A DNA stretch of 64,000 bases from Deminuibacter soli (GTDB lineage Bacteria > Bacteroidota > Bacteroidia > Chitinophagales > Chitinophagaceae). Within the stretch, counting starts at the first letter, position 1; each line of letters starts with the position of its first letter. The stretch lies in the NCBI RefSeq assembly GCF_003412455.1, contig NZ_QTJU01000009.1, forward strand, positions 1-64,000, read 5' to 3'. Shown here piece by piece: positions 8,706 to 18,025 of the stretch. A program made the translations under genes and the position numbers. Under the pieces are notes generated by a model. The model did no database searches. It was not told where the DNA came from and was given only the letters and a program-made list of their open reading frames with translations.

Positions 8706-11678
8706 ATGAAAAAGACCACGCGCAGCTTTGCGTTTGCCTGTGTATTTCTTTTCTGCTTCTTTACGCTACAGGCACAACAAACAATTATTTCCGGCAAAGT
8801 ATCCAGCACTACCAACCAGGCGCTTGAGGGCGTTTCGGTACGCGTGAAAAACACCAGGACTACCACCAGTACAAAAACAGACGGCAGTTTCCAGATTAAG
8901 GCACAGCCTGCAGATTCACTGGTATTCTCCAGCATCGGTTACCAGACTTACGTAGCCATTGCAGGCAGTGGCAATTTAACCATCCAGCTAACGCCGGCAG
9001 TAACCAACCTCGATGAGGTTACCGTGATTAGCGTGGGTTATGGTACACTCAACAAAAAAGAAGTGACCAGCGCCATCACCCACTTGTCATCGAAAGAACT
9101 GCTGAGCGTTGGCGGCAATGGCGCATTGATGTCGCTACAGGGCAAAGTGGCCGGGCTATCGGTCACCAATACTGCAACAGCCGATCCCAATTCCACACCC
9201 AGTATCCAGCTGCGCGGCGTATCGTCACGCGATGCAGGTCTGGGGCCATTGTATGTGATCAATGGTGTGCCCGGTGGTAATATTGACAACCTGAACCAGA
9301 ACGACATCGAATCCATCGATGTATTGAAAGGCGGCGCTGCATCTGCCATCTACGGTACCCGAGGCAGCAATGGCGTAATTGTGATCACCACCAAAAAGGG
9401 AAGCTCTGAATCGCGCGCCTTCTATGATGGGTATGCCGGTTTTGACTATGCCACCAACAAACTGACTGTATTAAACAAAGATGAGTTTCTTGCACACAAA
9501 CGGGGTGTAGACTTTGGCGGTAATACCGATTGGCTGAAAACAGTAAGCCGCAACCCCGCCTTCTCGCAGAAACATACGCTGCAGTTCTCCGGTGGCAATG
9601 GTAAAACCAATTACATGGCATCCCTTGACTACCGTAAAGCCGAGGGTATTGACCTGCGTTCTTCCAAAGAAGAGTATGGCGCACGCGTCAGTATTAACCA
9701 CACCGCAGCCAATAACCTGTATGCCGTGTCGTTAAACATCGCGCCACGCTATGCCCACACCAATCTTGCCGACTACAGTGGGTTTAACTATGCGCTTACG
9801 CTGAACCCTACGCTTTCGCCCTACGACAGCAATGGCAGGTACGCGTACATCAACACCGGCTTCTTCTCCAACAACCCGGTTGAGAATGCCAAAGTAAACC
9901 TGAGCCAGCAAGACATCAAGTACCTTGACATCAATGGTTCTTTTAAATTAAACATTGCACCCAACCTCAACACCATTGTAACACTCGGTGAAGTTACCTC
10001 ATCGTTCAGGGGGTATGGTTTCTCTCCTTCCACGTATACCTATATACAGCCTGCGCACGGCGGTACCGGGCGTAGTACTGCGTCGCAGAAACTGGATGAG
10101 AATGACCAGAAGAGTTTTGAATGGACCGGCAACTACTCTCTCAACCTGCGCAGGCATGGATTTAAATTGCTGGGTGGTTATTCGTACCAGTATTTTACCT
10201 CCTCCGGCTTCAACGCATCCAACGAAGACTTCCCTTCCGATGTGTTAACATATAACAACCTTGGCACCGGCCTGTGGAACCTGGAAGAAGGACAGAATGG
10301 TGTAGGATCGTACAAAAACAGTTCAAAGCTGATCGCCTTTTTCGGCAGGCTCAATTACGACTTTGACCAGAAGTATTACCTCTCCGCCAGTTTGCGTCAT
10401 GAAGGATCATCCAAGTTCGGGGCAAGCAACAAGTGGGGTAACTTCCCGGCTGCATCGGTAGCCTGGCGTATATCGCAGGAGAAATTCATGCGCAACATCA
10501 GCTGGATCAACGACCTGAAGCTGCGCGCCGATTATGGCGTTACCGGCAACCAGGACTTCGGCAACTATTTATCGCTCGATACCTACAGCGGTTATGGTTA
10601 CTATGTATTTAACGGTGTTACGTACCAGGTATGGGGGCCCAGCCAGAATGCCAACTACGATCTGCGCTGGGAGAAGGCCGAGAACTTTAACATCGGCGCA
10701 GACTTTGATTTGTTCAAAGGTATACTGAGCGGTAGCCTTAACTATTATATCCGCACCAACAAAGACCTGCTGGGATATTACTCTGTGCCAACGCCGCCCA
10801 ACATAAAGGAACAAACCTATGCCAACGTAGGCACCATGAAAAACACGGGCCTGGAGATACAGTTAAGCGCCAACGCCATTCGGCATAAAGATTTCAGCTA
10901 CACCGTATCGTTTGCAGGCGCCACCAACAGCAATAAATTTGTGTCTTTTTCCAATGAGTTATTCAAGGGGCAAAGTTATGTAGACGTTGTAGGCATGCCC
11001 GCACCCGGCAGCCCCGGCAACATACAACGCCTGCAGGAAAACAAACGCATCGGCAGCTTTTACGCATTGAAGTCAGCCGGTGTAGACAGTACCGGCGCCT
11101 TACTTGTATACAACCAGAAAGGCCAGCTCATCACCGCCAATAAAGCCAGCAACGACGATAAACAATTTGTTGGTAATGGTTTGCCCAAATTCACCGCCAG
11201 CCTGGGTAATACCTTCCGTTATAAAAACTGGGACCTTGGTATCTTCCTGCGCGGCGCATTCGGCTACCAAGTATTTAATACCACGGCATTCTACCTCGGC
11301 ACACCGGCTACACAACAGGGCGCCAATGTGCTTACATCCGCTTATGACAGCAAAAGCAAGTATTCGAAGTTAACCAACCCGTCTACCTATTCCGCTTTGT
11401 CAGATTACTTCCTGGAATCAGGCAACTTTGTAAAAATCGACAACATCTCGCTTGGTTATACGTATCCGTTTAACTTTAAATACCTGCGCTCCATACGCCT
11501 GTATGCAACGGGCAGAAACCTGCACACCTTTACCAAATTCACCGGCGGCGACCCTGACCAGATACCGGTAAACGGCTTGTACCCTGGTCTTACACAAACC
11601 ATCGATACACATGCCGGTACGCTGAACTACTACCCTTCCACCATCCAGTTACTGCTGGGCCTGCAACTTAATTTCTAA
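8706..11678 (+). CDS. SusC/RagA-family TonB-dependent outer-membrane transporter
   Basis: A 990-residue TonB-linked transporter that imports a glycan or peptide ligand captured by the SusD partner. A signal peptide ends near LQAQQ, followed by a carboxypeptidase-regulatory-like domain (about 24-100), the plug (LQGKVAGLSV, QLRGVSS, LYVINGVPGG, IESIDVLKGGAASAIYGTRG) and the beta barrel ending GLQLNF. It lacks the N-terminal STN signalling domain seen in the second SusC of this window, so it is not expected to signal through an anti-sigma factor. The SusD gene follows after 17 bases. No glycosidase lies in the same transcription unit, so the substrate cannot be guessed. Confidence 0.95.
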   Translation: MKKTTRSFAFACVFLFCFFTLQAQQTIISGKVSSTTNQALEGVSVRVKNTRTTTSTKTDGSFQIKAQPADSLVFSSIGYQTYVAIAGSGNLTIQLTPAVTNLDEVTVISVGYGTLNKKEVTSAITHLSSKELLSVGGNGALMSLQGKVAGLSVTNTATADPNSTPSIQLRGVSSRDAGLGPLYVINGVPGGNIDNLNQNDIESIDVLKGGAASAIYGTRGSNGVIVITTKKGSSESRAFYDGYAGFDYATNKLTVLNKDEFLAHKRGVDFGGNTDWLKTVSRNPAFSQKHTLQFSGGNGKTNYMASLDYRKAEGIDLRSSKEEYGARVSINHTAANNLYAVSLNIAPRYAHTNLADYSGFNYALTLNPTLSPYDSNGRYAYINTGFFSNNPVENAKVNLSQQDIKYLDINGSFKLNIAPNLNTIVTLGEVTSSFRGYGFSPSTYTYIQPAHGGTGRSTASQKLDENDQKSFEWTGNYSLNLRRHGFKLLGGYSYQYFTSSGFNASNEDFPSDVLTYNNLGTGLWNLEEGQNGVGSYKNSSKLIAFFGRLNYDFDQKYYLSASLRHEGSSKFGASNKWGNFPAASVAWRISQEKFMRNISWINDLKLRADYGVTGNQDFGNYLSLDTYSGYGYYVFNGVTYQVWGPSQNANYDLRWEKAENFNIGADFDLFKGILSGSLNYYIRTNKDLLGYYSVPTPPNIKEQTYANVGTMKNTGLEIQLSANAIRHKDFSYTVSFAGATNSNKFVSFSNELFKGQSYVDVVGMPAPGSPGNIQRLQENKRIGSFYALKSAGVDSTGALLVYNQKGQLITANKASNDDKQFVGNGLPKFTASLGNTFRYKNWDLGIFLRGAFGYQVFNTTAFYLGTPATQQGANVLTSAYDSKSKYSKLTNPSTYSALSDYFLESGNFVKIDNISLGYTYPFNFKYLRSIRLYATGRNLHTFTKFTGGDPDQIPVNGLYPGLTQTIDTHAGTLNYYPSTIQLLLGLQLNF

Positions 11679-11695
11679 CACACAATCGCCAACTA

Positions 11696-13426
11696 ATGAC
11701 ACACCATACATCATTTAAATACAACAGCATTGTACTTTGTATAACAGCCCTATTGTTCTTCAACAGCTGCACCAAGCTGGATGAACAATTGTACGACCGC
11801 ATTACCTCCGCCAACTTCCTGCAAACAAAGGCAGATGTAACAAGAGATTTCCTGAGACCATTTGAACACTCGTACTGGAGCATACAGGGCGGCTCTACCT
11901 TTATGCTGCAGGAAAACAGTACCGATGAACTCATGACACCCAGCAGGCAGGGCGACTGGTACGATGGCGCACAATACCAACGCGTGCATTACCATACCTG
12001 GACACCCAATGACGGTTATACCAACGATGCGTGGAATGCTTTTTACCAGGGCATAGACCTTGCCACCAACTCACTGCAAGACCTGCAGGGCATTACCGAC
12101 CCGGGCAAATTCAGTATGACGCAGGCAGAGCTGGACGACCTGATTGCAGAACTCAGAACACTGCGCGCCTGGTTACTGCTGCGTGCTTTTGATTTCTACC
12201 GCAACGTGGTGATTGTAGAAAAAGTAAAGGGCGAATCACAGGGCATCGCACAATCAACCCCGCAGCAAACCTTTGACTATATTGAAAAGGAACTGAAGGA
12301 ATCCATACCCAAACTGCCCACCCGCCAGGATCTCGGCGTAAACGTACCCGGCCGCTGGACACAAGGTGGTGCAGCCGCATTGCTGGTTCGCCTGTACCTG
12401 AATGCGAAAGTGTACATTGGCACAGATAAGTTTACCGATTGTGCTACCGTATGCCAGGATATCATCGGCGGCAAGTACGGCGGCTATGCACTGGAAACCC
12501 GCTGGGATGCGCCGTTTGATTACAACAACGGCCTATCGGGCGAAACCATCTTCGGCTTCCCCGGCAGCTTTGGTTTAACACACTGGCAATACTCCAGCGA
12601 CATGTATTTCTGGATGCTGCCCTACCAGGCGCCGCGCTATTTCGGCTTCTCCGACTTTGGCGATGCCAACCCCAAGTATGCCTTACAGCCCGGCCGTGAT
12701 GTAGACAGCGTGGAATACCCCTTCGCTATGGGCAAACCCTTTATCAAGTTTCAACATTACCCGGATGATTACCGCTTAAAGAAATACCGCAACCTGGGTG
12801 ATAACAGCACCAGGGAAGGCATGTTCCTATTCGGTTACCTGCCTTACATTAATTCAGACGGCAAGCCGGATACGGTGCGAGGCAACAAAGGCCCCTATCC
12901 CTTGTACATACGCGATGCAGTAGGTATGTTTCTCGACGCCAAACCCGGCACCAAAATCGCAGACAAGGAATCTGACATGAACCATGCAGATCACAACTCA
13001 GGCATCTTCCCGGTAAAGTATCCTTACTATACCAGTGACGACCCCAATAAAATTGCATCTGCTTATGCAGAAATAAGACTGGCAGAAATCTATTACTCAC
13101 TCGCTGAATGTAAGTACCGTGCAGGCGACAAAGCTACTGCCGCCACCCTGCTGAATGCAGTACGTGTGCGCAACTACCCTGCCGGTTCGCCCAGTTTATA
13201 TGCAGCTGATGGCAGCCAGCTCACCGACCAGGAGATGCTGGATGAGTGGGGCCGCGAGTTTTTAGTAGAAGGACGCCGCCGCACCGATCTCATCCGCTGG
13301 GGCGTATTCAACACCGGCAGCTGGTGGGATAAACAACCCGATGCCGATAACCACACCGAAATATTCCCCATCGGCCAGAATGTACTCAACACCTCCAAAG
13401 AGCTGAAGCAGAATCCAGGATATTAA
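11696..13426 (+). CDS. SusD/RagB-family surface lipoprotein
   Basis: The ligand-binding lid of the SusC transporter, 576 residues. The lipobox FFNSC puts the lipidated Cys at residue 25, followed by TKLDEQLYDRITSANF, the usual SusD N terminus. The TPR-like first half and the C-terminal SusD segment (AEIRLAEIYYSLAECKYRAGD, DEWGREFLVEGRRRTDLIRWG, FPIGQNVLNTSKELKQNPGY) are intact. It is transcribed with the SusC gene and ends 5 bases before a large palindrome that probably stops transcription from both sides. Confidence 0.95.
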   Translation: MTHHTSFKYNSIVLCITALLFFNSCTKLDEQLYDRITSANFLQTKADVTRDFLRPFEHSYWSIQGGSTFMLQENSTDELMTPSRQGDWYDGAQYQRVHYHTWTPNDGYTNDAWNAFYQGIDLATNSLQDLQGITDPGKFSMTQAELDDLIAELRTLRAWLLLRAFDFYRNVVIVEKVKGESQGIAQSTPQQTFDYIEKELKESIPKLPTRQDLGVNVPGRWTQGGAAALLVRLYLNAKVYIGTDKFTDCATVCQDIIGGKYGGYALETRWDAPFDYNNGLSGETIFGFPGSFGLTHWQYSSDMYFWMLPYQAPRYFGFSDFGDANPKYALQPGRDVDSVEYPFAMGKPFIKFQHYPDDYRLKKYRNLGDNSTREGMFLFGYLPYINSDGKPDTVRGNKGPYPLYIRDAVGMFLDAKPGTKIADKESDMNHADHNSGIFPVKYPYYTSDDPNKIASAYAEIRLAEIYYSLAECKYRAGDKATAATLLNAVRVRNYPAGSPSLYAADGSQLTDQEMLDEWGREFLVEGRRRTDLIRWGVFNTGSWWDKQPDADNHTEIFPIGQNVLNTSKELKQNPGY

Positions 13427-13430
13427 AGCC

Positions 13431-13489
13431 AGTGAATAGTCAATAAAATAGTCCCGGCCTGGCCGGGACTATTTTATTGACTATTCACT
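13431..13489. terminator. 29-bp-arm palindrome, bidirectional terminator
   Basis: Arms 13431-13459 and 13461-13489 are perfect inverted copies around a single T, starting AGTGAATAGTCAATAAAATA and closing CCCGGCC/GGCCGGG. It lies between the convergent SusD gene and the membrane protein gene whose stop codon (13481-13483) is inside it. A GC core flanked by A- and T-rich arms suits a two-way intrinsic terminator. The outer arm contains the gaatagtcaat box of the interspersed repeat family. Confidence 0.8.
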
Positions 13490-14800
13490 ATTCACCGGTA
13501 TTCCACTCCCCAGCCCGCCCCTGCGCAGCAGCCACACCAACAAATACCCCTCCAGCACTGCATACGCAAACTGTGTGCGTGATACACCTACACCAAACGG
13601 GAACCAGATACCCTGCACACCAAGAGAAGACAATTCATCAGCAAACAAACCGATACTCACCAGCAGCATGGCAGGCAGTATCAGCCACCTGTCACGATGT
13701 TTGTGCCGCAAAGCGTTAATGGCAATCAACAGCAGGCAGGCAATCAACAACAGGCGCAGGTAAGATGAAACAATAGTTGCAACCTTATTTATTGCCGGTG
13801 GCACCAGGTGAACGTATTGCAGGTGCAATAACTGGGCGCATAACAGCAACACCGTTAACACGGCAATCAATACAGGCGGTTTAGCGGGTTGGGCTGAACG
13901 CAAACCATGATACCAGGTGATCGTCCATGCACCCAGTACAAGCGGCACCAGTAAAAAATTCCGTGCAAGATCATAAACCTGTATGCTTTCAAATTGCCAC
14001 CAGGAGTAGGTGGCCTGGTTCACGCGCACCAGTGCGGTTAATACAAGCGCGCACATCAGCCAGCGGTAAAAACGGGACTGCCTGCTGGCCCTTGCGTGGC
14101 GATACGCCATAAAGGCCAGCACGATAAAAATAAGCGGCTCTATCACATCAACAATATAACCGAGAATGGTTTGCCGCCATTGCATGCGGTAATGTGGCAG
14201 CAGCGTTTTTGCAGTGCCTGTTACAGGCGCAATATGTATACCGCCCACATCATTGCCCCCTGATAAACTACCCGCATCCATCCACACCCTGAAAGCCAGC
14301 ACCAACGTGCGGTTGCCTTCCGGTGTTACTGCAGCTGAAGCCAGCGGCAACCGGAACACCCGTGGGCGGATGCTGTATACAACAGGCCGCGTTCCGTTAA
14401 ACCGGGCGTTGCCGCCAAAAGACTGTCCGTTTACAAAAAGCTGGTAGGCATCATCTACACTTGCAGGTGCTGCGAGCAATAAGGTATCTCCTATGCCGGC
14501 TGCCACATTTACTTTCAGGCGGTACCAGGCATAACCGTGATATCCGGCATGGCCCCGGGCACACCAGCCGGGTACATATCCCGAAAGACCCACATCTCCG
14601 TCATGAGCGCCGGGCGGCGGGGTGAGATCTACCTGTTCCCAGCCCGCATCATCAAAACCAGGATCAGCCCGGCGCAGGTCATCACCCGTGGCAAATTTCC
14701 AGGGACCATTAAGCGGAGCAGCAGCCGTGTCCACAACCACCTGCCTGGCCATTGCCAGCAGCGGGACGATGCAACACCATACAAACAGGAAGTATTTCAT
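13481..14800 (-). CDS. Membrane protein: beta-sandwich plus 7TM-DISM-like domain
   Basis: A 439-residue protein of no exact family I can name. After a signal peptide (VWCCIVPLLAMA) comes a jelly-roll domain that reads like the N-terminal domain of beta-galactosidases (LNGPWKFATGDDLRRADPGFDDAGWEQVDL; GYAWYRLKV; LFVNGQSFGGN; LVLAFRVW). About seven hydrophobic segments follow from about residue 225 to 430, and the protein ends without a kinase, cyclase or phosphatase domain. The layout fits 7TM-DISM receptors (diverse intracellular signalling modules) that have lost or never had the output domain. It is convergent with the SusC/SusD genes, so a role in sensing a carbohydrate is possible but unproven. 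Confidence 0.7.
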   Translation of the reverse strand: MKYFLFVWCCIVPLLAMARQVVVDTAAAPLNGPWKFATGDDLRRADPGFDDAGWEQVDLTPPPGAHDGDVGLSGYVPGWCARGHAGYHGYAWYRLKVNVAAGIGDTLLLAAPASVDDAYQLFVNGQSFGGNARFNGTRPVVYSIRPRVFRLPLASAAVTPEGNRTLVLAFRVWMDAGSLSGGNDVGGIHIAPVTGTAKTLLPHYRMQWRQTILGYIVDVIEPLIFIVLAFMAYRHARASRQSRFYRWLMCALVLTALVRVNQATYSWWQFESIQVYDLARNFLLVPLVLGAWTITWYHGLRSAQPAKPPVLIAVLTVLLLCAQLLHLQYVHLVPPAINKVATIVSSYLRLLLIACLLLIAINALRHKHRDRWLILPAMLLVSIGLFADELSSLGVQGIWFPFGVGVSRTQFAYAVLEGYLLVWLLRRGGLGSGIPVNSE

Positions 14801-14819
14801 ATGTTTTAAATTACGGCTT

Positions 14820-14930
14820 TTGAGGGATATAGTGAGTGACAGAAAGCCGGTGAATAGTCAATAGTGAATGGATCGACGCGTAAGTTGGTTGCCGGTGAGG
14901 ACACCGGCAACGGCATCAAGGAGGGATGGC
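14820..14930. repeat. Interspersed hairpin repeat, copy E
   Basis: Contains gaatagtcaatagtgaatg at about 14852-14870 and the hairpin GTTGCCGGTG-AGGA-CACCGGCAAC at about 14888-14911, followed by ggcatc. The start codon of the truncated cytochrome frame lies inside it. Confidence 0.75.
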
Positions 14931-15221
14931 TCCGCCCAGGTAAAAAACCTTCGCTTCCTTCAAAGTAGTCCTTCGGAACGCACAGCCGGTGCGCTGTACG
15001 CACAATTGTGTGCCGGATGTCATGGTGCAGACTTAAAAGGAAAGGACAATATTCCCAGCCTGGCAGACCGGCAATGGATTTACGGCGGCACCTCCGCAGC
15101 CATACAAAAATCTATTTCACAGGGTGTTATCTCAAAAGGCATGCCTGCCTGGGAAGGCGTATTAAGTTCAAAAGAAACCGCGCAGCTGGCTGCCTATATT
15201 TTACAGCACCAGCATAAATAA
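14868..15221 (+). pseudogene. Cytochrome c domain remnant starting in a repeat
   Basis: The last 75 residues are a clear cytochrome c domain: heme-binding CAGCH, GADLKGKDNIPSLADRQW, axial Met in SKGMPAWEG, and LSSKETAQLAAYIL. The first 40 residues of the open frame are translated repeat DNA (copy E) and contain no signal peptide. A c-type cytochrome without export cannot receive heme, so this looks like the 3' end of a lost larger gene left beside the repeat. An alternative is a real small cytochrome with an unrecognised non-ATG start near 14940; no signal peptide is visible there either. Real domain spans about 14990-15221. Confidence 0.65.
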
Positions 15222-15358
15222 AGCCTGCTAGTGCGGTCTTATACAGCAACTGTTAAAAAAACATTGCGCATCTGCCGCATTGTTCGGGCGCTCGTTTTTA
15301 GGGTTATTTTTGCAGTCCGGAAGGATTAGCAACGAAACACAACCAATAAGACCACCAG

Positions 15359-16375
15359 ATGAGCAATCAGCACACACTCAGCGCAGTAAAATATTCCGTA
15401 TTGGACCTCGCCACTATTAAGGCGGGACTTACCCCGGCAGACAGCTTTCATGAAAGCCTGCGCCAGGCACAACAGGCAGAAAAACTGGGTTACACCCGGT
15501 ATTGGTTTGCCGAACACCACAACATGCCCAATGTGGCCAGCAGCGCCACCTCTTTACTGATAGGTTATGTAGCAGACAATACCAGCACCATTCGTGTAGG
15601 CAGCGGCGGCATTATGCTGCCCAACCACGCACCATTGGTAGTGGCAGAACAGTTTGGCACACTCGCCTCCCTGTACCCCGGCCGTATCGATCTTGGTTTG
15701 GGCAGGGCACCCGGCAGCGATCAGCTTACCTCGCGCGCCATCCGCGGACTGAACATTAACGCAGCACATAATTTTTACCAGGATATACGCCAGTTGCAAA
15801 CCTTGTTCTCCCCGGAGAATGAAAAGTCCGCACTGCGTGCATTTCCCGGCGAAGGGTTAAACATCCCCATCTGGGTACTGGGCTCCAGCACAGACAGCGC
15901 ACACCTGGCAGCAGCCATGGGTTTACCCTATGCATTTGCCAGCCATTTTGCACCGCAGGCATTTAAACAGGCCATACAGATTTACCGGGAAGAATTTCAG
16001 CCCTCCGCACAACTCGACAAGCCTTATGTGCTTGCCTGTGTAAACGTGGTAGCCGCAGACAGCACACCCGAAGCAGCTAAACTGCTCACCTCCCTGCAGC
16101 AGTTGTTCCTGGGCATTGTTACCGGCAAAAGAGAACCATTGCAACCACCTGTTGATACAATGGCCGGTGTTTGGGATGATGCACAGCAATACATGACCAA
16201 CGAAATGCTGCGCTACACTTTTGCAGGCGATAAAGAAACCATCAGCCGCCGGCTGGAGCAGTTCGTTGCCGAAACAGGTGTAAACGAGATCATGGCCACC
16301 TCCCACATTTTTGACGAAGAAGCAAAACTGAAATCATACCGTTTGTTTGCAGAAGTGTTTGGAGATAAGGAATAG
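15359..16375 (+). CDS. LLM-class flavin-dependent oxidoreductase
   Basis: A 338-residue luciferase-like monooxygenase of the YhbW/MsnO8-type subgroup, which uses reduced FMN to oxidise an unknown substrate. Visible family blocks are the start YSVLDLATIKAG, LGYTRYWFAEHHNMP, IRVGSGGIMLPNHAPLVVAEQFGTLASLYPGRIDLGLGRAPG and the C-terminal TGVNEIMATSHIFDE. Cytosolic, no signal peptide. It is a single gene between two intergenic gaps with no flavin reductase next to it. ATG start at 15359. Confidence 0.9.
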   Translation: MSNQHTLSAVKYSVLDLATIKAGLTPADSFHESLRQAQQAEKLGYTRYWFAEHHNMPNVASSATSLLIGYVADNTSTIRVGSGGIMLPNHAPLVVAEQFGTLASLYPGRIDLGLGRAPGSDQLTSRAIRGLNINAAHNFYQDIRQLQTLFSPENEKSALRAFPGEGLNIPIWVLGSSTDSAHLAAAMGLPYAFASHFAPQAFKQAIQIYREEFQPSAQLDKPYVLACVNVVAADSTPEAAKLLTSLQQLFLGIVTGKREPLQPPVDTMAGVWDDAQQYMTNEMLRYTFAGDKETISRRLEQFVAETGVNEIMATSHIFDEEAKLKSYRLFAEVFGDKE

Positions 16376-16571
16376 CAGGAAGTTGCTGTGAAGGGTAAAT
16401 GAGATCTCTTATAGTAAATGGTGAGCCAATGTCGTTTAATCAGCAGCCCCTTTGCGCCCTTTGTGGGTTTTCTCTTTGTGTCCTTTGCGGTAAAAAATAT
16501 CTATCACGCTTAACTAAACGACCAGAACAATACATACACTTAGCCTATCCAAGCTAACAGCTATGAGCCAA

Positions 16572-16612
16572 CAGCTGCAAACCCGTAGCTCGATGCTCGT
16601 AGCTTGCAGCTG
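16572..16612 (-). terminator. Hairpin after the GH140-like gene
   Basis: Inverted repeat CAGCTGCAA (16572-16580) and TTGCAGCTG (16604-16612), five bases past the stop of the minus-strand gene and facing the convergent oxidoreductase gene. No strong U-tract, so termination is inferred from place and symmetry. Confidence 0.4.
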
Positions 16613-16616
16613 TTCT

Positions 16617-17990
16617 CTATCTGCTTTGCTTAATCACCAGCACCCAATCATATCCCACACCGGTAACGGGTGGCTCAATAGTAACAGTGCCCGTGTTGGG
16701 CATAGTGCCGGCAGCCTGTGTTTGTGCAGTGCGCGGGTTAAACCAGGCACAGCTTAGTTGAGCTGATTTTATTGATTGCGTATTGACGGCAATCTTTCGC
16801 CCTATGGGCAGATACACCATGGCATAGGTACCCGCTTCATCCCTGCACGCCTCCATATGTTCACCACCGCGACCATTGGGTGTCAGCAGCAAACTGCTGT
16901 CTGGTATACGGTTCAGCTGTGTATGCGATTCCATAAGCCTGCGCAGGTACCCTGCCTGCACTGCACCGGGACGATCCATCGCATTCATCCATCCCCTGTC
17001 AGGATAGTTCACTGCTTCTTCCCTTGCACTCATAAACTGCCATACTGCATGATGCCCGTAAGTAACACCACAGGCACCTGCAAACACGGAGCGGTATAAT
17101 TGCTTGCGCACATCATAGTCGCGGTAATACCCATTGTCAGGGTTCCATTTAGGCCAGGGGTTCACGGGATGATCTTCATAGTTAGGTTCTGCATCAAGCG
17201 TTGGCTTGGCCGGTGTTAACTGCCTGTCGCGCGCAACCAGCTCCCAGCAGGGTACATCATGCCCGCCACCATGACCACTTTGAAACATATTGACATCAAG
17301 CCAGCTCTCCTTATGTATCCATTGTGAAGTACTGTTACTGCCACCCCAGGGGTGATAGGCTATCAAACACTGATTCGCCGTACCATCCAGTATGCCTTTG
17401 GCCATGGCACGCCAGATAGGGCGCCAGTCATTACTGTCTTTTACCGCAGGACGGTCACCACCCAGTATCCAGATGATGTTGGTATTGTTTTTATAACGGT
17501 TGCCCAGCCAGCGGCCATAAGTATAAGCATTGATGCTATCAAACACAACAGGACCATCGCCCCAGTGCGGTGTTACCTTATCGCCCCATGCAGGCAACAG
17601 CGCCAGGTACAAACCGCGCTGCTGCGACCACTTTACTGTACTGTCTATTAACGCAAAGTAAGCCGGGTTGGGTGTTGCCGGGTTTTCGTTCACCAACGGC
17701 AACTGGTTATAACGGTTGGGTTTGCGCAGGCCGTTGAATTCTGCCAGCGCCACGGCCTGTATCACATTGAAACCCTTGGCTGCACGGTTGTCGAGGTATT
17801 GTTTTATCTCAGCAGCATCCAGGCGGTGAAACAACTCCCACCCCGTATCACCTAACCAGAAAAAAGCCTGCCCGTTGGTGTGTTGCAGGTAGTGCCCGTT
17901 GGTGCTTACTTTCAAACGATCCGTCAATGGTTGAGCGCCTATTTTAAAAGCAGTCAATACAAAGCATAACAGCAAACCCATTTTTCGCAT
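16617..17990 (-). CDS. GH140-like (DUF4038) glycoside hydrolase
   Basis: A 457-residue secreted TIM-barrel hydrolase of the DUF4038/GH140 apiosidase-like type. Signal peptide 1-19. Family blocks include [39 protein letters not shown] (candidate catalytic D179) and [12 protein letters not shown] (candidate catalytic E268), followed by GHHAVWQF and a C-terminal beta domain. Both carboxylates sit close to the positions of the two catalytic residues I recall for the characterised apiosidase of this family, so activity is likely, but the true substrate could differ. It is the last gene of the polysaccharide utilisation locus, 35 bases after the GH97 gene. Confidence 0.82.
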   Translation of the reverse strand: MRKMGLLLCFVLTAFKIGAQPLTDRLKVSTNGHYLQHTNGQAFFWLGDTGWELFHRLDAAEIKQYLDNRAAKGFNVIQAVALAEFNGLRKPNRYNQLPLVNENPATPNPAYFALIDSTVKWSQQRGLYLALLPAWGDKVTPHWGDGPVVFDSINAYTYGRWLGNRYKNNTNIIWILGGDRPAVKDSNDWRPIWRAMAKGILDGTANQCLIAYHPWGGSNSTSQWIHKESWLDVNMFQSGHGGGHDVPCWELVARDRQLTPAKPTLDAEPNYEDHPVNPWPKWNPDNGYYRDYDVRKQLYRSVFAGACGVTYGHHAVWQFMSAREEAVNYPDRGWMNAMDRPGAVQAGYLRRLMESHTQLNRIPDSSLLLTPNGRGGEHMEACRDEAGTYAMVYLPIGRKIAVNTQSIKSAQLSCAWFNPRTAQTQAAGTMPNTGTVTIEPPVTGVGYDWVLVIKQSR

Positions 17991-18025
17991 AGCAACATAT
18001 TTTCGTTGAAGTTAACCTGTTTCAA

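Noticed and set aside
15008..15217. Second frame across the cytochrome region (MCRMSWCRLKRK...)
   Set aside because: Out of frame with the CAGCH domain; a shadow.
16381..16560. Possible small RNA or gene in the gap after the LLM oxidoreductase
   Set aside because: Only degenerate pyrimidine-rich oligomers (CCCTTTGCGCCCTTTGTG and alike) were seen, with no promoter, hairpin or open frame of note.
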